Positions 41,704-51,402 of a stretch of DNA of 64,000 bases are shown piece after piece. The translations under genes were made by a program, and so were the position numbers. How positions within the stretch are numbered: position 1 is the first letter of the stretch; the number at the start of each line of letters is the position of its first letter. The stretch covers positions 308,852-372,851 of the forward strand of contig NZ_JACYVI010000006.1 in assembly GCF_014842265.1 (NCBI RefSeq). The letters are read 5' to 3'. The notes below the pieces were generated by a model. It saw only the letters and a list, made by a program, of their open reading frames with translations. It did not search any database and had not been told where the DNA came from. The DNA comes from Pseudomonas sp. CFBP 13711 (GTDB lineage Bacteria; Pseudomonadota; Gammaproteobacteria; Pseudomonadales; Pseudomonadaceae).

Positions 41704-42016
41704 GCTTGCTCTCCTGACGTCTCAATGCGGTCGGGCTTCGGTCAGCCGGGCGCTCCACGCTATCGGACCGGCTGGCAAAAGCTTAGTGCTGCAGCTTAGT
41801 GCAGCCGTGCTTGCGAGGGTCGGTGCGAATGCACCAGCCGAAGCGGTGCAAATGCGCCATCACATCTCTCAACGCGCTGATCAAACTGGTTTCACGTCTC
41901 ATAAGACGCGGTGAGTCCGCCCTCGCAGGCTCGCCCTTATCAACGCAGGTGGTGCATTTGCACTGATACGTCGGTTGCACGCCTGATGTGCACCCCCTGC
42001 ACCAGAGGAAATTTTC
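41704..42016. promoter_or_regulatory. Divergent control region with three GTGCA dyads
   Basis: 313 bases, no gene. Dyads GTGCG-AA-TGCAC (41823-41834), GTGCA-AA-TGCGC (41846-41857) and the perfect GTGCA-TT-TGCAC (41952-41963), plus a wider GTGCA-N5-TGCAC (41988-42002). A 10-base direct repeat AGCTTAGTGC occurs at 41780 and 41793. AGAGGAA precedes the plus-strand gene. Confidence 0.5.
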
Positions 42017-43009
42017 ATGGCTTCGACCTACGCAACATCTGCTGTTCTGGGCAGCGCTTCGCCGTTTCGAGTGTCTTGGGGATCGGTGTTCGCTGGTGCG
42101 GCAATCACGCTGGTGACCTATCTGGTGCTCAGCGTGCTTGGCACGGCGATCGGCGCGGGCGCGCTTGATCCGATGGCTCAAGGCAACCCGCTCAGCGGTT
42201 TCGGCAAGGGCGCCGGCGCCTGGTTGTTTATCAGTACCCTGGTGGCCATTGCCGCCGGTGCCTGGGTGTCGGGTCGTACTGCGCCGGACCGTGGTGGTCT
42301 GCATGGTTTGCTCAGCTGGACGGTCAGCACGTTGCTTACCACCTGGCTCCTCGCGTCGCTGGCCGGCTCGCTCGTCGGCACTGCCGGCAACATCGCCGGC
42401 AAGGGTATTTCCCTGGCGGCCGACGGCGTGGCTGCTGCCGCACCCGGTGTGGGCCAGAGCATCAAGCAACAGCTGGATAAGAACGGCATCAGCCTGGATT
42501 GGGACAGCCTGAAATCACAGCTGGACACTACGCTCAAGCAGTCCGGCAAGCCAGAGCTCGATCCTTCGAAGCTGGATCAGAAAGCTGACGTGGCTGGCGC
42601 CGATGCCAAGCAGACTGCAGAGCAGGCGTCTACCGATCCAACCCAGGCCGGCGATCAGTTGAAGCAGTGGTTTGATCGCGTCCAGAAAGCCGGCGAACCG
42701 GCCTTGAACGCTGCCGACAAGGACGCGCTGGTCAACATCGTTGCGGCCCGCACCGGCAAGAGCAAAGCCGAGGCGCAGCAGATCGTCGACAACTATGCCC
42801 AGGCCTATCAGCAAGCCGCGGCCAAAGTGGCGGAGCTCAAGCAGCAAGCTGAGCAACAGGCCCGTGAAGCGGCGGATGTCGCGGCCAAGCAGGTCGCCAA
42901 GGCGGCGTGGGGCACGTTCTTCATGCTGATCATCGGCGCGGCGTTGAGCTTTGGTCTGGCCCGTTATGCCCTGAGCTCGCGTCCTCGTCTGCTGGTCGAG
43001 ACCGTGTAA
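42017..43009 (+). CDS. Predicted membrane protein with long Ala/Gln-rich helical domain
   Basis: A 330-residue protein with three N-terminal transmembrane helices (~20-47, 66-88, 97-121), a long soluble Ala/Gln/Asp-rich helical region (~135-295; a likely coiled coil in VAELKQQAEQQAREAADVAAKQ is visible as alternating charged residues) and a C-terminal helix (~298-318). I do not recognise an established function; similar Pseudomonas proteins are often labelled only by loose domain hits. Divergent from the PAS-LuxR gene and sharing its dyad-rich control region. Confidence 0.75.
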   Translation: MASTYATSAVLGSASPFRVSWGSVFAGAAITLVTYLVLSVLGTAIGAGALDPMAQGNPLSGFGKGAGAWLFISTLVAIAAGAWVSGRTAPDRGGLHGLLSWTVSTLLTTWLLASLAGSLVGTAGNIAGKGISLAADGVAAAAPGVGQSIKQQLDKNGISLDWDSLKSQLDTTLKQSGKPELDPSKLDQKADVAGADAKQTAEQASTDPTQAGDQLKQWFDRVQKAGEPALNAADKDALVNIVAARTGKSKAEAQQIVDNYAQAYQQAAAKVAELKQQAEQQAREAADVAAKQVAKAAWGTFFMLIIGAALSFGLARYALSSRPRLLVETV

Positions 43010-43054
43010 GGTTTCAGCCGTCTCTTTTGATTCTGAATCCCTGAATCAAGCCTG

Positions 43055-43085
43055 GGCCCGGTGCGCAATGCTGTCGCACCGGGCC
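43055..43085. terminator. Strong hairpin after the membrane protein gene
   Basis: An 11-bp perfect stem GGCCCGGTGCG / CGCACCGGGCC with a nine-base loop, 45 bases past the stop at 43009. The U tract is poor (TTGTG). Confidence 0.55.
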
Positions 43086-43205
43086 TTGTGCCGTTGACGC
43101 ACCCTGAGTCACGCCGCTCGGATCACTCTCGTGCGACCCAACGCACGTTTCAAACTCTTGGAGTACAATGCGCGCCACCGTGATTTCGCTCATAAAAGGT
43201 GCGTC

Positions 43206-43877
43206 ATGCAGCCCTTCGCTATTGCTCCTTCGATTCTGTCCGCCGATTTCGCCCGCCTGGGAGAGGAAGTCGACAACGTCCTGGCCGCTGGCGCCGACAT
43301 CGTCCACTTCGACGTCATGGACAACCACTACGTCCCCAACCTGACGATCGGACCGATGGTCTGCGCGGCATTGCGCAAATACGGCATCACCGCGCCCATC
43401 GACGTTCACCTGATGGTCAGCCCGGTGGATCGCATCATCGGCGACTTCATCGAAGCCGGAGCAACCTTCATCACCTTCCACCCGGAAGCAACCCAGCACA
43501 TCGACCGCTCTCTGCAACTGATCCGCGAAGGCGGCTGCAAGGCGGGTCTGGTGTTCAACCCTGCGACCCCGCTGAACCTGCTCGAATACGTCATGGACAA
43601 GGTCGACATGATCCTGCTCATGAGCGTCAACCCGGGCTTCGGCGGTCAGAAATTCATCCCCGGCACGATCAACAAGCTGCGCGAGGCCCGCGCGCTCATT
43701 GACGCGTCCGGTCGCGACATCCGTCTGGAGATCGACGGCGGCGTCAACGTCAACAACATCCGCGAGATCGCCGCAGCCGGTGCCGACACCTTCGTCGCAG
43801 GCTCGGCCATTTTCAACGCGCCTGATTACCGCGAAGTCATTGCGAAGATGCACGCAGAACTGGCGTTGGCCCGTTGA
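43206..43877 (+). CDS. rpe: Ribulose-phosphate 3-epimerase
   Basis: A 223-residue TIM-barrel epimerase interconverting ribulose-5-P and xylulose-5-P. It begins [18 protein letters not shown]; metal ligands are in [12 protein letters not shown] and DVHLM, catalytic Asp in EIDGGVN, and the phosphate site in [12 protein letters not shown]. The ATG at 43206 follows AAGGTG. A TACAAT -10-like hexamer at 43164-43169 lies upstream. The gene overlaps gph through TTGA. Confidence 0.97.
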   Translation: MQPFAIAPSILSADFARLGEEVDNVLAAGADIVHFDVMDNHYVPNLTIGPMVCAALRKYGITAPIDVHLMVSPVDRIIGDFIEAGATFITFHPEATQHIDRSLQLIREGGCKAGLVFNPATPLNLLEYVMDKVDMILLMSVNPGFGGQKFIPGTINKLREARALIDASGRDIRLEIDGGVNVNNIREIAAAGADTFVAGSAIFNAPDYREVIAKMHAELALAR

Positions 43878-44707
43878 CCAGCGGCTTCGAGCAGCTGTTT
43901 CCGGGCCGACTGCCCAAGCTGATCATGTTCGACCTCGACGGCACGCTGGTCGACTCGGTGCCGGATCTGGCTGCAGCTGTGGATAAAACCTTGATCCAGC
44001 TTGGCCGGCCGCCGGCAGGAATCGAACGGGTACGTGACTGGATCGGCAACGGTGTGCGCGTGCTGGTACGCCGCGCGTTGGCGAACGGCATGGATCACAC
44101 CGCCGTGGATGAAGAGTCCACGGAGGCTGCGCTGGCGATTTTCATGGAGGCCTACAGCGGCAGGCACGCGCTGACCAAGGTCTACCCTGGCGTGCGGGAA
44201 ACCCTGAAATGGCTGCAGAAGATGGGCGTCGAGATGGCGCTGATCACCAACAAGCCGGAGCGCTTTGTTGCGCCGTTGCTGGATGACCTAAAGCTCGGCC
44301 GGTTCTTTCGCTGGATCGTGGGTGGCGACACGCTGCCGCAGCAGAAACCCGACCCGGCGGCGCTGTTCTTTGTCATGAAAATGGCCGGCGTACCGGGGTC
44401 GCAGTCACTGTTCGTGGGTGACTCGCGCAACGACGTGCTGGCGGCGAAAGCGGCGGGTGTGGCCTGTGTGGCGTTGAGTTACGGCTACAACCACGGACGC
44501 CCGATCGCGGAAGAGTCACCGGCACTGGTCATCGACGATTTGCGCATGCTGATTCCGGGCAGTTCTGCCGGTTGCTTAGCGCAAGGCGCTGAGATAACGT
44601 TGCCCGACCTCAAGTCTCCCTCCTTTAGAGAATCCATCGTGGTGGTCACTCGCAAACTCTGGATGAAAGTCATCAAGGCCCTGGCCCGCTGGCGTTGGCG
44701 CGCCTGA
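43874..44707 (+). CDS. gph: Phosphoglycolate phosphatase; C-terminus doubles as trp leader peptide
   Basis: A 277-residue HAD-family phosphatase for 2-phosphoglycolate. Motif [12 protein letters not shown] (near 18), motif II ITNKPE, motif III lysine in PQQKPDP and motif [10 protein letters not shown]. The start is a TTG overlapping the rpe TGA. The HAD domain ends near residue 228; the remaining ~45 residues end in [14 protein letters not shown]. That last 14-residue stretch, with its own ATG at 44663, is nearly identical to a free-standing peptide before trpG and has two Trp codons, so it probably acts as the trpE leader. Confidence 0.92.
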   Translation: MTSGFEQLFPGRLPKLIMFDLDGTLVDSVPDLAAAVDKTLIQLGRPPAGIERVRDWIGNGVRVLVRRALANGMDHTAVDEESTEAALAIFMEAYSGRHALTKVYPGVRETLKWLQKMGVEMALITNKPERFVAPLLDDLKLGRFFRWIVGGDTLPQQKPDPAALFFVMKMAGVPGSQSLFVGDSRNDVLAAKAAGVACVALSYGYNHGRPIAEESPALVIDDLRMLIPGSSAGCLAQGAEITLPDLKSPSFRESIVVVTRKLWMKVIKALARWRWRA

Positions 44708-44731
44708 CTTGAATCTGGCCGGAATCCCGGC
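44663..44731 (+). promoter_or_regulatory. trpE attenuator: leader peptide (44663-44707) and hairpin
   Basis: An ATG in frame with gph opens [14 protein letters not shown], with Trp codons at 44690 and 44696. Eleven bases past its stop is a GCCGG-AATC-CCGGC hairpin (44718-44731), followed by a short U tract (TTT at 44735). The alternative partner CGCGCC (44699-44704) can pair with GGCGCG (44729-44734) and would break the hairpin, as an antiterminator would. Attenuation of trpE and trpGDC has been reported for P. putida. Confidence 0.65.
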
Positions 44732-44775
44732 GCGTTTGCATCCCTGACCGTTTTCCCTCAGACCACGAGGCTGAT

Positions 44776-46257
44776 ATGACCCGCGAAGAATTCCTGCGTT
44801 TGGCCGCTGAAGGCTACAACCGCATTCCCCTTGCCTACGAAACCCTGGCCGACTTCGATACGCCGCTGTCGATCTATCTGAAGCTGGCTGACGAGCCCAA
44901 CTCCTATCTGCTTGAGTCGGTGCAGGGCGGGGAGAAGTGGGGGCGTTATTCGATCATCGGGCTGCCATGCCGCACCGTCATGCGCGTGCATGACCATACC
45001 GTCAGCGTGACCCACGACCGCGTCGAGATCGAGCGCCTGGAAGTCAAAGACCCGCTGGACTTCGTCGAGACCTTCAAGGCCCGCTATAACGTTCCGACCA
45101 TCGCCGGTCTGCCACGCTTCAATGGCGGCCTGGTGGGCTACTTCGGTTATGACTGCGTGCGTTATGTAGAGCCGCGTCTGGGCAAGTGCCCCAATCCTGA
45201 TCCGTTGGGCGTGCCGGATATTCTGCTGATGGTGTCCGATGCCGTAGTGGTGTTCGATAACCTGGCCGGCAAGATGCACGCGATCGTCCTCGTCGATCCG
45301 GCTGAGCTTGAAGCCTACGAAGATGGCCTGGTGCGACTCGAAGCGTTGATGGAGAAATTGCGCCAGCCGATCACGCCCCGTCGTGGGCTGGACCTGACCC
45401 GTCCGCAGGCGGCGGATCCGGTGTTCCGTTCCAGCTTCACCCAGTCGGATTATGAAAAAGCCGTCGACACCATCAAGGAATACATCCTGGCGGGCGATTG
45501 CATGCAGGTCGTACCGTCCCAGCGCATGTCCATCGACTTCAGCGCCGCCCCGATCGACCTGTATCGCGCGCTGCGGTGCTTCAATCCGACGCCGTACATG
45601 TACTTCTTCAACTTCGGCGACTTCCATGTCGTCGGCAGTTCGCCGGAAGTGCTGGTGCGGGTCGAAGACAACTTGATCACCGTGCGCCCGATTGCCGGGA
45701 CGCGTCCCCGTGGCGCCACCGAAGAAGAAGATCACGCGCTGGAAGTCGATCTGCTGTCCGATGACAAAGAGATCGCCGAGCACCTGATGCTCATCGACCT
45801 GGGACGCAACGACACCGGGCGCGTTTCGGAAGTCGGCTCGGTGAAGCTCACCGAGAAGATGGTCATCGAGCGTTATTCGAATGTCATGCACATCGTGTCC
45901 AACGTCACCGGTCAGCTGAAAAGCGGCCTGACTGCGATGGATGCGCTGCGGGCCATCTTGCCGGCGGGCACGTTGTCGGGCGCGCCGAAGATTCGTGCGA
46001 TGGAAATCATCGACGAGCTGGAGCCGGTCAAGCGTGGTGTGTACGGCGGCGCCGTGGGCTACTTTGCCTGGAACGGCAACATGGACACCGCGATTGCCAT
46101 TCGTACCGCGGTGATCAAGAACGGCGAGCTGCACGTGCAGGCCGGTGGCGGGATTGTCGCCGACTCTGTGCCAGCGCTGGAGTGGGAAGAAACCCTCAAC
46201 AAGCGCCGCGCGATGTTCCGAGCGGTAGCCCTGGCGCAGCAGACGCCTGAGGCTTGA
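44776..46257 (+). CDS. trpE: Anthranilate synthase component I
   Basis: A 493-residue aminating subunit converting chorismate to anthranilate with TrpG. The N-terminal LLES motif (45-48) is part of the tryptophan feedback site. Chorismate-binding signatures include [34 protein letters not shown] and [18 protein letters not shown] lies six bases before the ATG. It is transcribed after rpe-gph with a leader peptide just upstream, and ends at a strong terminator. Confidence 0.98.
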   Translation: MTREEFLRLAAEGYNRIPLAYETLADFDTPLSIYLKLADEPNSYLLESVQGGEKWGRYSIIGLPCRTVMRVHDHTVSVTHDRVEIERLEVKDPLDFVETFKARYNVPTIAGLPRFNGGLVGYFGYDCVRYVEPRLGKCPNPDPLGVPDILLMVSDAVVVFDNLAGKMHAIVLVDPAELEAYEDGLVRLEALMEKLRQPITPRRGLDLTRPQAADPVFRSSFTQSDYEKAVDTIKEYILAGDCMQVVPSQRMSIDFSAAPIDLYRALRCFNPTPYMYFFNFGDFHVVGSSPEVLVRVEDNLITVRPIAGTRPRGATEEEDHALEVDLLSDDKEIAEHLMLIDLGRNDTGRVSEVGSVKLTEKMVIERYSNVMHIVSNVTGQLKSGLTAMDALRAILPAGTLSGAPKIRAMEIIDELEPVKRGVYGGAVGYFAWNGNMDTAIAIRTAVIKNGELHVQAGGGIVADSVPALEWEETLNKRRAMFRAVALAQQTPEA

Positions 46258-46274
46258 TGGTTGGTCTGCTCATG

Positions 46275-46301
46275 AAAACGGCGCCCGGGGCGCCGTTTTT
46301 T
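46275..46301 (+). terminator. trpE intrinsic terminator
   Basis: AAAACGGCGCC / GGCGCCGTTTT arms with a three-base loop and a run of Ts, 18 bases past the trpE stop. Confidence 0.92.
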
Positions 46302-46319
46302 ATGCCGAACACAAATCCG

Positions 46320-46400
46320 TTGTAGGAGTGAGCTTGCTCGCGAAGGCTGATTCCGCGCCGCTCAATCTTTAGCGTGCTCAACGAAACCTTCGCGAGCAGG
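46320..46400. repeat. REP with a broken inverted partner
   Basis: A full REP TGTAGGAGTGAGCTTGCTCG (46320-46347) matches those at 33576-33645. About 40 bases on, only TTCGCGAGCA (46389-46398) of the inverted partner remains, after which the sequence diverges. A GGAGCGCC/GGCGCTCC hairpin (46402-46423) follows and may end estA on the minus strand. Confidence 0.75.
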
Positions 46401-46440
46401 TGGAGCGCCACCCGGGGCGCTCCGACATGTTTTAAGTGCG

Positions 46441-48381
46441 TCAGAAATCCAGACTCACCGCCAGATTCACCCCTTGCTGCGTCACGTCATCATTCTTGCG
46501 CCAGTTATAGCCGGCCCGCAGCGTCAGGTCCGGCGCCAGTTTCTGGCTCAGGCCCACGCTTGCACGATTCAAACTGCGCTGGGGGTCATAGCCTTTTAGA
46601 TCAAAGTCCACGCCCGGCACGCTGTTCAGCGCGATGGTCACGTCCTGCTGATCGGTGTCGAACTCGCGCTCATGGGCCACTTCGCCAAACACTTGAGTCT
46701 GCGGCGTGACGTCGAACTTGCCTTGCAGCCCCGCGCCTAAACGTTTCGACTTGCGCGTCTGGTCGTCGTAATTAAGTGCCGTCGCGCGCGCACTGTTCTC
46801 CGAATAGCCATCGACATTGACGTGGGAATAGTCGGCGCTGATGAACGGCGAGAAATGCCAGCGACTGCTCTGCTCGGCCAGATCAAAGCCCACGCGGCCA
46901 CTGATGGCCCACAGGTCGCCGTCGGTGTCGCCTTTCTCTGCCCCTTCGCTGATGCCCAGCGCGAACTTGCGCTTGAGGTTGTCGTAGTCGAGCTTTCCGC
47001 CCGAAGCGGCCAGGTCCGCCCACCAGTGTTGCGCCTGATATTGCACGAACGCGGTCGCGATATAGCTGTTGAGTTTGTAGTCCGAGTCCTTGGCACCGGC
47101 TTCGAGGGTTTGCCGGTAAGCGCCCGCAACCAGGCCGGCTCTCCAATCCTCGGCGAAGCGGTAGCTGCCACCCACTGTGAGGTTGTAGCCATGACCGTCG
47201 CCGCTGGCGGAATTGCTTTGCGCGTCGAAATCCATTTTCTGACCGCCGCCGGCGACGATGGCGCGCCATTCACCAACGTTCTGCCAGTTGCCCCAGTCCG
47301 CCAGCCACTGACTGCGCAGTTCATCCTGCTGCGCGCGCAACGTACCGTTGGCCATTTCCGGCAGCAGAGTGGTCTCCCACGGTGCCGACAGAATCGAATA
47401 CCCGTAATCGGCGATCAATCGCTGACCCGCCACGGTCGGATGCACGCCGTCGTTGAACAGCAGCTTGGTCGGATCCGGCGTCAGGCCGCCAATCCCGTAG
47501 ACGCTGTTGGCGGTGCAGTTGTTGCCGTTGAAACAGGTGCCAACCAAGTTCTGATCGGCCGCCAGCCCGTAGCGCGCCGGGTCGGTCAGGACATCACGTA
47601 TGAGCCCCGGGACATTGAGCGGAATGACCTCGGCATCAATTTGCCCTAGCCGATTCACCAACTGCTGGTTGAACACCCCGCTCAGCAACGTCGATGGCCC
47701 CTGTAATGGTGTGCCGAATACAGCGGGCGTGCGGCCGATGTCCGGCAGCAGCCAGACCATGATGTAACGCGCGCCGGCCTGGGACAGGATTTGTGCGCCG
47801 TTCGCCAGGTTGTTGGCAGCGTTGACGGCCTGTCCCGCACTCAGCACCCGGCCCTGAAGGAAGTCGTTGCCGCCCCCGGTCAGGTAGTAAAGGGCGTTCG
47901 GGTCAGCCCGCGAGCTGTTTTCAACCAGATAACCGGGTCGTGTCCGGAACACCGTCGTGACGCCCGTCGACGCATCGGTGTTGGCAACCTGTGATTGGGT
48001 GGTGATCGCCGCGAGGATCTGATCGGTCCGGTCGCCGCCCACGGCCCAGTTATTGCCGTCCGCCAACCCTTGCGCCGCGCGAACGGGGGAGGTCGACGCC
48101 TGCAAATCACCGGGCGCCACGCCAAGCATTCCGCCCAGCAACGTTGATGAGTTCAGACCGAATGCCTCTCCGCTGCCGTTCAGGTACGTCGGGCCGGTGC
48201 GGTTGGTGAAGCGCAAGGTGGCGCCCGGTGGTCCGCCCGCATCGGGGAACTGTCCGGCGTCGGCGAGGCTGTCGCCGAACACGATCATCGTTGAATAGGG
48301 GGAAGAGGCGGCCAGGGCGGAGGAGCAAGCGAGCGAGAGCAGGCAAGCCGCGAACGGCCAGCGCAGTGTGGCTTTGAGCAT
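46441..48381 (-). CDS. estA: GDSL-type esterase autotransporter EstA
   Basis: A 646-residue outer-membrane esterase. Signal peptide to about residue 24. GDSL block FGDSLADAG with nucleophile Ser38, Asn in GGGNDFLQG and the catalytic Asp/His pair in FNDGVHPT (near 310). A C-terminal 12-strand autotransporter barrel (~360-646) ends in LAVSLDF with the terminal Phe signal. In P. aeruginosa EstA affects rhamnolipid production, motility and biofilm. The ATG at 48381 gives the known length and signal peptide; the open frame extends further upstream to 48495. It lies alone between trpE and trpG. Confidence 0.95.
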   Translation of the reverse strand: MLKATLRWPFAACLLSLACSSALAASSPYSTMIVFGDSLADAGQFPDAGGPPGATLRFTNRTGPTYLNGSGEAFGLNSSTLLGGMLGVAPGDLQASTSPVRAAQGLADGNNWAVGGDRTDQILAAITTQSQVANTDASTGVTTVFRTRPGYLVENSSRADPNALYYLTGGGNDFLQGRVLSAGQAVNAANNLANGAQILSQAGARYIMVWLLPDIGRTPAVFGTPLQGPSTLLSGVFNQQLVNRLGQIDAEVIPLNVPGLIRDVLTDPARYGLAADQNLVGTCFNGNNCTANSVYGIGGLTPDPTKLLFNDGVHPTVAGQRLIADYGYSILSAPWETTLLPEMANGTLRAQQDELRSQWLADWGNWQNVGEWRAIVAGGGQKMDFDAQSNSASGDGHGYNLTVGGSYRFAEDWRAGLVAGAYRQTLEAGAKDSDYKLNSYIATAFVQYQAQHWWADLAASGGKLDYDNLKRKFALGISEGAEKGDTDGDLWAISGRVGFDLAEQSSRWHFSPFISADYSHVNVDGYSENSARATALNYDDQTRKSKRLGAGLQGKFDVTPQTQVFGEVAHEREFDTDQQDVTIALNSVPGVDFDLKGYDPQRSLNRASVGLSQKLAPDLTLRAGYNWRKNDDVTQQGVNLAVSLDF

Positions 48382-48644
48382 GGGGGCATCCCTTATTGTT
48401 TTAGTGCTGTACGAGAAGGTAGCAGCCGCGACACAAATCACCCACGATGCTGTGGCATTCACGGCAAATATTCTGTACCGCCTTCCACGCTGCAATCTGC
48501 ACCTTGCGAGCGTTCAAATCCTGCCAATCGGCCTCTGGGCCGCGCCATCCGGGCACTGCGATATTGCGCGGCCTGCGGCGGTACGCTACTGTGCGGCAAC
48601 GTATGAACGAGACCTTTCCTGTGTCGATTGTCAGCAGCTTCTTG
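48382..48644. other. estA-trpG intergenic region, left part
   Basis: 263 bases between the divergent estA start and the trpG leader peptide. No gene is supported except a possible 14-residue N-terminal extension of the leader peptide from an ATG at 48603. I cannot place a convincing promoter by eye. Confidence 0.35.
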
Positions 48645-48714
48645 ATGCGCGTTATCAAGGGCCACGCCCGTTGGCGTTGGCGCGCCTGACTATTTCCCCC
48701 GCCGGCCCCGCCGG
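48645..48714 (+). promoter_or_regulatory. trpGDC attenuator: leader peptide (48645-48689) and hairpin
   Basis: A free-standing peptide MRVIKGHARWRWRA with Trp codons at 48672 and 48678, ten of 14 residues identical to the trpE leader, and an in-frame earlier ATG at 48603 (28-residue form). Twelve bases past the stop is a CCGGC-CCC-GCCGG hairpin (48702-48714). Neither ATG has a strong Shine-Dalgarno, and the U tract after the hairpin is weak. Confidence 0.65.
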
Positions 48715-48852
48715 ATCTGTATTGATATGCCTTCTGATGCCTCGGTTTTGCAGTGCCTCGCCGGAACACTTCCTGCGACCCCTCTGCGTGCCACTGAGGT
48801 CAGTAAACAGAAGGCCACGTTATAAAGTCAGTCATTCAAAAGGTTAAGCACC

Positions 48853-49452
48853 ATGCTGCTGATGATCGATAACTACGACTCCTTCACCTACAACGTCGTG
48901 CAGTACTTGGGCGAGCTGGGTGCCGACGTCAAAGTCATTCGCAACGACGAGATGACCGTCGCCGAAATCAAAGCCCTGAACCCCGAGCGCATTGTCGTTT
49001 CCCCCGGCCCGTGCACGCCGAACGAAGCCGGCGTGTCCATTGACGTGATCAAACACTTTGCCGGCAAGCTGCCTGTGCTCGGCGTCTGCCTGGGCCATCA
49101 GTCAATCGGCCAGGCGTTTGGCGGCGACGTAGTGCGTGCGCGCCAGGTCATGCACGGCAAGACCAGCGAGCTGATCCACGAAGACAAAGGCGTGTTCGAA
49201 GGCCTCAAGCATCCGCTGACTGTGACCCGCTATCACTCGCTGGTGGTCAAGCGCGAGACACTCCCGGACTGCCTGGAATTAACCGCTTGGACTCAGCTCG
49301 AAGACGGCTCGGTCGATGAAGTCATGGGCCTGCGACACAAAACCCTTAACGTTGAGGGCGTGCAATTTCACCCTGAGTCGATTCTTTCCGAGCAGGGCCA
49401 CGAGCTGTTCGCCAACTTCCTCAAGCAGACTGGCGGCACCCGTCAGGGTTAA
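48853..49452 (+). CDS. trpG: Anthranilate synthase component II (glutamine amidotransferase)
   Basis: A 199-residue class I amidotransferase feeding ammonia to TrpE. Nucleophile Cys79 in GVCLGHQS, with His and Glu in QFHPES near 172. It starts [18 protein letters not shown] lies nine bases before the ATG. It leads trpG-trpD-trpC with a long leader (163 bases after the leader-peptide stop). It might also serve folate synthesis as PabA. Confidence 0.97.
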   Translation: MLLMIDNYDSFTYNVVQYLGELGADVKVIRNDEMTVAEIKALNPERIVVSPGPCTPNEAGVSIDVIKHFAGKLPVLGVCLGHQSIGQAFGGDVVRARQVMHGKTSELIHEDKGVFEGLKHPLTVTRYHSLVVKRETLPDCLELTAWTQLEDGSVDEVMGLRHKTLNVEGVQFHPESILSEQGHELFANFLKQTGGTRQG

Positions 49453-49464
49453 GGGCAATTCGAC

Positions 49465-50520
49465 ATGGCAATGGATATCAAAACGGCGCTGGGCCGGGTT
49501 GTGAATCAACTGGACCTGAGCACCGATGAAATGCGCGACGTCATGCGCGAAATCATGACCGGCCAGTGCACACAGGCGCAGATCGGCGCATTCCTGATGG
49601 GCATGCGCATGAAGAGCGAAAGCATCGACGAAATCGTCGGTGCCGTGTCGGTCATGCGCGAGCTGGCGGATCAGGTACAGCTCAAGACGCTGGACGGCGT
49701 GGTCGACATCGTCGGCACCGGTGGCGATGGCGCGAACATCTTCAACGTCTCGACCGCCGCCTCATTCGTGATCGCGGCGGCCGGTTGCACAGTGGCCAAA
49801 CACGGCAATCGCGCGGTCTCCGGCAAGAGCGGCAGCGCTGATCTACTGGAAGCCGCAGGCGTATACCTGAACCTGACCCCGGTACAAGTGGCGCGCTGCA
49901 TCGACAGCGTCGGTATCGGCTTCATGTTCGCGCAAACCCATCATGGCGCCATGAAACACGCCGCCGGGCCACGCAAGGAACTGGGCCTGCGGACCCTGTT
50001 CAACATGCTCGGCCCACTGACCAATCCTGCCGGCGTCAAGCATCAGGTGGTCGGCGTGTTCAGTCAGGCGCTGTGCCGGCCATTGGCCGAGGTGCTACTG
50101 CGCATGGGCAGCAAACACGTGCTGGTGGTGCATTCCCAGGATGGCCTGGACGAATTCAGCATCGCCGCGCCGACGTTTGTCGCGGAACTGAAGAACGGCG
50201 AAGTGACCGAATACTGGGTGCAGCCGGAAGATCTGGGCATGAAGAGCCAGAGCCTGTTCGGCCTGGTGGTCGACAGCCCGGCGCAGTCGCTGGAATTGAT
50301 TCGCGACGCGTTGGGGCGGCGCAAATCCGAGCACGGCCAGAAAGCCGCTGAAATGATCGTGCTCAACGCCGGCGCCGCGCTTTACGCGGCTGACCATGCG
50401 TCGTCATTGAGGGAAGGCGTGGCCTTGGCCCACGACGCATTGCACACGGGCCTGGCCCGCGAGAAGCTGGAAGAACTGGGTGCCTTTACCGCGGTATTCA
50501 AGCAGGAGAATGAAGAATGA
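49465..50520 (+). CDS. trpD: Anthranilate phosphoribosyltransferase
   Basis: A 351-residue enzyme joining anthranilate to PRPP. Visible are the glycine-rich PRPP loop [16 protein letters not shown] (near 82), the [15 protein letters not shown] segment and HHGAMKHA. Two ATGs compete: 49465 has AAGGG at nine bases, while 49471 gives the usual 349 residues beginning MDIK. It overlaps trpC by four bases (ATGA). Confidence 0.97.
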   Translation: MAMDIKTALGRVVNQLDLSTDEMRDVMREIMTGQCTQAQIGAFLMGMRMKSESIDEIVGAVSVMRELADQVQLKTLDGVVDIVGTGGDGANIFNVSTAASFVIAAAGCTVAKHGNRAVSGKSGSADLLEAAGVYLNLTPVQVARCIDSVGIGFMFAQTHHGAMKHAAGPRKELGLRTLFNMLGPLTNPAGVKHQVVGVFSQALCRPLAEVLLRMGSKHVLVVHSQDGLDEFSIAAPTFVAELKNGEVTEYWVQPEDLGMKSQSLFGLVVDSPAQSLELIRDALGRRKSEHGQKAAEMIVLNAGAALYAADHASSLREGVALAHDALHTGLAREKLEELGAFTAVFKQENEE

Positions 50521-51353
50521 GCGTGCCGACGGTATTGGAAAAGATTCTGGCCCGAAAGGTCGAGGAAGTCGCTGCGCGCCGTGCCAGCGTCAGCCTCGCC
50601 GAGTTGGAAACCTTGGCCGCCGCAGCCGATGCGCCGCGTGGGTTCGCTAAAGCAATGATTGCTCAGGCCAAGCGCAAGCAGCCGGCCGTCATTGCAGAAA
50701 TCAAGAAGGCTTCGCCGAGCAAAGGCGTGATCCGCGAAAATTTCCAGCCGGCGGAGATCGCCAAGAGCTACGAAGCGGGCGGGGCCACCTGCCTTTCTGT
50801 GCTCACTGACATTGATTTCTTTCAAGGCGCTGACGAGTATCTGAAGCAAGCCCGGGCGGCGTGCTCGCTGCCGGTGATCCGCAAGGACTTCATGATCGAC
50901 CCGTATCAGATTGTCGAAGCGCGGGCATTGGGCGCCGATTGCATACTGTTGATCGTGTCGGCACTGGATGATGTGAAGATGGCCGAGCTGGCATCGGTCG
51001 CCAAAGATGTCGGCCTCGACGTGCTGGTTGAAGTCCACGATGGCGACGAGCTGGAGCGGGCACTCAAAACCCTCGACACCCCGCTGGTGGGCGTCAACAA
51101 CCGCAACTTGCACACGTTCGACGTCAGCCTGGAAACCACCCTCGACCTGCTGCCACGTATTCCCCGTGATCGGCTGGTCATTACCGAAAGCGGTATTTTC
51201 CACCGCGCCGATGTCGAGCTCATGGAAATCAGCGATGTCTATTCCTTCCTGGTGGGCGAGGCGTTCATGCGCGCCGAGAAGCCGGGCGTGGAACTGCAGA
51301 GACTGTTCTTCCCGGAGAAAGGCACGGCGATCAAGTCCGGCGGGCTGGACTGA
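50517..51353 (+). CDS. trpC: Indole-3-glycerol phosphate synthase
   Basis: A 278-residue TIM-barrel enzyme. Catalytic KKASPSKG (Lys near 62) and phosphate and catalytic segments [27 protein letters not shown] and VITESGIF are intact. A monofunctional TrpC without fused TrpF, as usual in Pseudomonas. Coupled to trpD. Confidence 0.98.
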   Translation: MSVPTVLEKILARKVEEVAARRASVSLAELETLAAAADAPRGFAKAMIAQAKRKQPAVIAEIKKASPSKGVIRENFQPAEIAKSYEAGGATCLSVLTDIDFFQGADEYLKQARAACSLPVIRKDFMIDPYQIVEARALGADCILLIVSALDDVKMAELASVAKDVGLDVLVEVHDGDELERALKTLDTPLVGVNNRNLHTFDVSLETTLDLLPRIPRDRLVITESGIFHRADVELMEISDVYSFLVGEAFMRAEKPGVELQRLFFPEKGTAIKSGGLD

Positions 51354-51402
51354 TCCAGGGTTGTAGGCCAGAAAGCCATCGCTCTTCGCGTCAGGAGGCA
51401 GC

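Noticed and set aside
44632..44707. gph C-terminal tail as a frameshift or sequencing fusion
   Set aside because: The frame stays open without strain, ends at the conserved leader peptide and shows no sign of a broken gene; an in-frame shared stop explains it better.
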